The notes under the pieces were generated by a model, which was not told the origin of the DNA, searched no databases, and worked only from the letters and a program-made list of their open reading frames with translations. The position numbers and the translations under genes are program-made. A stretch of 31,773 nt of DNA, taken from NCBI GenBank assembly GCA_030019325.1, contig JASEFB010000005.1, positions 1 to 31,773 on the forward strand, read 5' to 3'. This DNA is from an archaeon. GTDB taxonomy: Archaea > Halobacteriota > Syntropharchaeia > Alkanophagales > Methanospirareceae. This document shows, one piece after another, positions 29,132 through 31,773 of the stretch. Positions within the stretch are counted from its first letter, which is position 1; every line of letters begins with the position of its first letter.

Positions 29132-30523
29132 TCACACAAAAGGAGTGGTTCTTAACGTAAGAGCTTCTTCAGTGATGACATTTTCGAGGCTGTGTAATTT
29201 AGTATCCGGGCGATTGCAATAAAGGATAACACTCCTGTCGAGCACCGTCATCTTAAAGTGATTTGTTACCATATGAGCCAGCTCTGTGCCTAATATGCCT
29301 CCCGCAGGCATTGAAAATACAGCGACATTTCCAGCCGCCCTGAACTCCATTGCCCAGCGTGAGAATAGCTCCGCCATTTTCTCAAGGTTGCCCGGCATTT
29401 TCAACCGATATTGATACTCCAACAAATCCGTTCCAATGATAACCAGGACCGGGGGTTTAAAACTGGAAATGAAATCTGCGAATATTGAGAAATCTTCCTC
29501 TATTGACTCGCCTTTCAAAACTTTCACGTTCTTTCGTGCCTCTTTCTCCTCCTTTCGTATCTCAATGACAGTAAAATACTTCAGATAATCCTCTTCCTTC
29601 ACGAAGGGCAATATCCCCCTCCTTAATCTCCGCTCATCCCACCCACTACTCGGGATCTTCACAACATGAACCCCTTGCTGTACACTGTTTATAATCATGT
29701 GAGCGACGATGGATTGGTATCCTAAGAGCGATAAATCATCTCCGTATTCTACCAGATTGGTGGTTCCCCTCTTCATCCCCCCTCCTATAATCGTATCTAT
29801 CCCCTCACACCCCGTAGATAGTTGTGTGGCGGTATTGGGCACAACCTCAACTCTTCTCGGCTTCTCTATTTTCCGCCTCTCGAAAGGAGGGAAATAACGG
29901 AATCTGCCACCATCCAGGGTAAAACCATATTTATGCTGGTCTATTCTGACGCCTCTGAGCTTCTTTAGCACAATTTCCCTCCCCCGCCGGTAATCTATGC
30001 TTATCCGGCTGAGCTCTGTTATTCCATCAACCATATAATCGAGCGGAGTAGTACCACTTGTTTCTGATACGAGTATCAAATTCATCTTGTATTCCGTTGC
30101 GTAATGCCTTACCAGGTCAGTTATTGCATCTTCCAGCACTTCCCGCTTCTCCTCTTTTCCCCCTTCTATTATCGCCTCCCAGCTATCAATGACGAGTATA
30201 GCGGGTTTTTCTGCCTCTGTCAACTTCGTGTATAGAATGTCAGAGAAAGAGCGAGGTCTTGGAAACGCTTTTGATGAGATATACAACTTAGTTGCATCTA
30301 CCACGCCAAAGCCGGGACGTTCTGCCAGCCATGGAAATTGCTCGTAAAGAGCGGGTAGTGAAACCCTCGTTGAAAGATATATGGCATTCTCGCCCCCGAA
30401 CTCGTCGAGTATCTCAAAAGCGAGCATCGTCTTTCCCGTTCCCGGCTCTCCCTTTAGCAGCAATGAATATCCCATCCCCGTCGATAGCGCCTCCCCCAAT
30501 TCAGGTGGTATTCTGCTAGTCAT
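29132..30523 (-). CDS. GvpD/RAD55-like P-loop ATPase, 463 aa (copy 2)
   Basis: Same length as copy 1 and clearly similar throughout, so a fairly recent tandem duplication. Walker A GEPGTGKT (25-32), Walker B ILVIDSWE, and the same degenerate second lobe (VEYGDDLSLLGYQ). Differences cluster around residues 110-125 and 330-350. A strong TATA box 18-33 bases upstream of ATG 30523 implies a leaderless or nearly leaderless transcript. The role is likely regulatory ATP binding rather than catalysis of a metabolic step; the target is unknown. Confidence 0.78.
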   Translation of the reverse strand: MTSRIPPELGEALSTGMGYSLLLKGEPGTGKTMLAFEILDEFGGENAIYLSTRVSLPALYEQFPWLAERPGFGVVDATKLYISSKAFPRPRSFSDILYTKLTEAEKPAILVIDSWEAIIEGGKEEKREVLEDAITDLVRHYATEYKMNLILVSETSGTTPLDYMVDGITELSRISIDYRRGREIVLKKLRGVRIDQHKYGFTLDGGRFRYFPPFERRKIEKPRRVEVVPNTATQLSTGCEGIDTIIGGGMKRGTTNLVEYGDDLSLLGYQSIVAHMIINSVQQGVHVVKIPSSGWDERRLRRGILPFVKEEDYLKYFTVIEIRKEEKEARKNVKVLKGESIEEDFSIFADFISSFKPPVLVIIGTDLLEYQYRLKMPGNLEKMAELFSRWAMEFRAAGNVAVFSMPAGGILGTELAHMVTNHFKMTVLDRSVILYCNRPDTKLHSLENVITEEALTLRTTPFV

Positions 30524-30540
30524 GTTGCTTATAATGTTTT

Positions 30541-30556
30541 GTTTTTTATATATAAG
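30541..30556 (-). promoter_or_regulatory. TATA box of the ATPase pair, probably leaderless
   Basis: The minus strand reads CTTATATATAAAAAAC centred about 26 bases before ATG 30523, placing the transcript start at or next to the start codon. Confidence 0.55.
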
Positions 30557-30618
30557 AAGGTTTGCAATAAAAACTTTTCGTTTTTTTCAGCTCCTTTTAT
30601 AACCACAAGATTACGCAT

Positions 30619-30660
30619 AAGCCCTTTCAGGGCTTGCGGGGACATGGGGCAGAGCCCCAT
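30619..30660. repeat. Dispersed double-hairpin repeat, copy 4
   Basis: AAGCCCTTTCAGGGCTT (30619-30635) is identical to copy 3, followed by ATGGGGCAGAGCCCCAT (30644-30660). Confidence 0.75.
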
Positions 30661-30665
30661 AATTT

Positions 30666-30848
30666 TCACGAGATTCTTCTTTTTACCTCCAGACTCTTCT
30701 TACCAAAATTTAATAACTGTGCTTCTTCAACTTCCGTTAAGCCCAATGTTGATTTTATCTCTACTATGACTTTATTCTCGACAATCAAATCAGGCGTATA
30801 TTTTTCATTCACACCTTCCATTTCCCCTTCTGTGTTAATCTTGTGCAA
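30666..30848 (-). pseudogene. GxxExxY-family (PDDEXK-like) protein remnant
   Basis: The readable part is EKYTPDLIVENKVIVEIKST, then EVEEAQLLNFGKKSLEVKRR. These are the end of the GxxExxY family domain (PDL-I/V-V-E...IVE-I/V-KS, AQLLN, NFG-x-KSLEVKRRI). The N-terminal half with the name-giving motif is missing. About 16 residues between AQLLN and NFG are also gone, as if deleted between the two similar LLN/NFG words. Just upstream, ACCACAGATTGCACAAGATT (minus strand) looks like a degenerate repeat of a kind common around this family. Decay is therefore likely. Confidence 0.6.
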
Positions 30849-31130
30849 TCTGTGGTTCTATACAAATACTAAAAAATATATACCGATGAGTTCAGTAGCT
30901 AACACTTTTATTCCAAGCAGACTCCAAAAAGTAATTTGAATCCCTAATTAAAATTGAAGAAGATGGTCATAGCTGATCATACTCCTTATTATAGAGGCTT
31001 TTCGTGAAACTTCAAACCAATATCAGATTTTTTCTCATCCTGATATCTATAATACCATCCAACGAAGATAGGTTCCACTCATCCAACATATGGGGCTTCG
31101 GTATCTGCTTAAATTATCCACCGCTATTCA
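30849..31130. other. Intergenic stretch without recognisable gene
   Basis: AT-rich; I see no convincing coding frame. ATATCAG (31020-31026) pairs with CTGATAT (31040-31046) as a weak hairpin. One end of the transposase remnant probably lies here, but no terminal repeat could be paired because the element runs off the window. Confidence 0.3.
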
Positions 31131-31747
31131 CTAAGAGAATGCCTGTATTTTCCAAGCCTTAAAGAATGGTTGAAGCAAATTCCGGATAAAAATCTTGAAC
31201 TGCTTGATGGTAGCACGTCTGAGATACATCGAGATAGCTCTGAGACCACTCAGGAAAAGTCCTACCATTCTCTTTTTGCCTTTTGGTGGGTCGCGGACGT
31301 CGCATGTTTCTTCTTTTTTTCCCCTTCGAACACGCATAGGATATACGCGAAGGCAATCGGGATCAGGAGTGTTTCTATCCGTTTTGGATCGGTTACTCGG
31401 GTTTTCTCAAGCTCAAAAGCGTTGGTTTTCCAATCTTTGTGCATCGGCTCGATGCCAAAGCGCTGCCCGTATAATATATCAGCTCTGTGTGGTTTAGCGA
31501 GTGTTGTCGCCACAACCATCGCTTCATCGTATTCCTTGCCCCAATTCAACACGACATTCATCTTAAACGTGCTGTCTCGTGTCACCAGCTGATTATAAAG
31601 AACACGGCGTGAGCCCTTAACCATTTTCTGTAACAACGTGGCAATTTTTGTTTCCGGCATCCCATCACCGTTCAAGTACATGCTCGCTTTTATCCGCAGT
31701 GTTGCATCCACACCATAAGGGGGCGTCACAGAATAAGTGTGCCAAGT
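31131..31747 (-). pseudogene. IS4-type transposase, C-terminal part, frameshifted
   Basis: The frame at 31262-31729 contains YGQRFGIEPMHKDWK, an exact Y-x2-R-x3-E-x6-K signature of the IS4 family DDE transposases. It is followed by NAFELEKTRVTDPKRIETLL and a hydrophobic helix (IPIAFAYILCVFEG). The reading then leaves frame in a run of seven T on the plus strand (31314-31320). The neighbouring frame continues with a plausible tail (KKRMVGLFLSGLRAISMYLR) to a stop at 31131. An in-frame TGA at 31748-31750 marks the other side, so the N-terminus with the first two Asp residues is either beyond the window or broken. Likely inactive. Confidence 0.75.
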
Positions 31748-31773
31748 TCATGACGATGGATAGATAGTATAGT

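Noticed and set aside
1..31773. tRNA or rRNA genes
   Set aside because: No cloverleaf with a GGTTCGAATCC-type T-arm or rRNA landmark was noticed on either strand by reading.

Overview
This window looks archaeal. Most gene starts are preceded by an AT-rich TATA box with a purine-rich B-recognition element about 25 bases or more upstream. Shine-Dalgarno sites of the GGAGGTG type are common. The protein families (GvpD-like P-loop ATPases, HEPN/MNT pair, short winged-helix regulators, tandem CBS proteins, split fumarase) fit an anaerobic euryarchaeon. A methanotroph or alkanotroph relative such as ANME-1/Methanophagales is my best guess, but nothing in the window proves it.

Layout. (1) 1-1900: end of a GT-C mannosyltransferase, a tiny basic protein and a lone fumarase alpha subunit. 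(2) 1951-9400: four Mrp/complex-I (ND2/ND4/ND5-type) antiporter-like subunits, with a 64-residue and an 81-residue membrane protein. (3) 9405-12900: two paralogous winged-helix regulators, a receiver protein and a membrane PAS histidine kinase. (4) 12976-18182: two CBS-pair proteins, a GYD-like protein, an 8-TM internally duplicated membrane protein, a 778-residue fusion of that membrane unit with an unknown domain and four CBS motifs, and a second 81-residue single-TM protein. (5) 18415-19822: small unknown genes and a frameshifted BrnT-like toxin locus. (6) 19819-25032: an operon of three more antiporter-like subunits (MrpD-, NuoL- and NuoM-like). (7) 25249-26235: a third 8-TM protein. (8) 26315-31773: HEPN/MNT pair, two tandem GvpD-like ATPases, decayed GxxExxY and IS4-type transposase genes, and repeats.

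How the genes may work together. Seven antiporter-type subunits sit here without any NADH/F420H2, hydrogenase or quinone-site subunit, and without the small Mrp subunits apart from possible tiny ones. Several have lost specific charged residues of the ion pathway. A C-terminal linker-plus-TM module occurs both fused to three of them and as separate 81-residue proteins. A new-looking 8-TM family is interleaved with them. It occurs alone (twice, under nearly identical promoters) and fused to CBS domains that also occur alone next door. A redox-like PAS kinase/receiver/winged-helix operon abuts an antiporter operon that carries its own winged-helix paralogue. I read this as a candidate membrane ion-translocation and energy-sensing island; the functional link is inference from gene order and domain fusion.

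Repeats and decay. A family of small hairpins with a GGGC-RGA-GCCC core is scattered at four intergenic sites, plus MITE-like inverted repeats containing the CCGCAGAG motif. Three apparent frameshifts lie in homopolymer runs, so sequencing error is possible at each.
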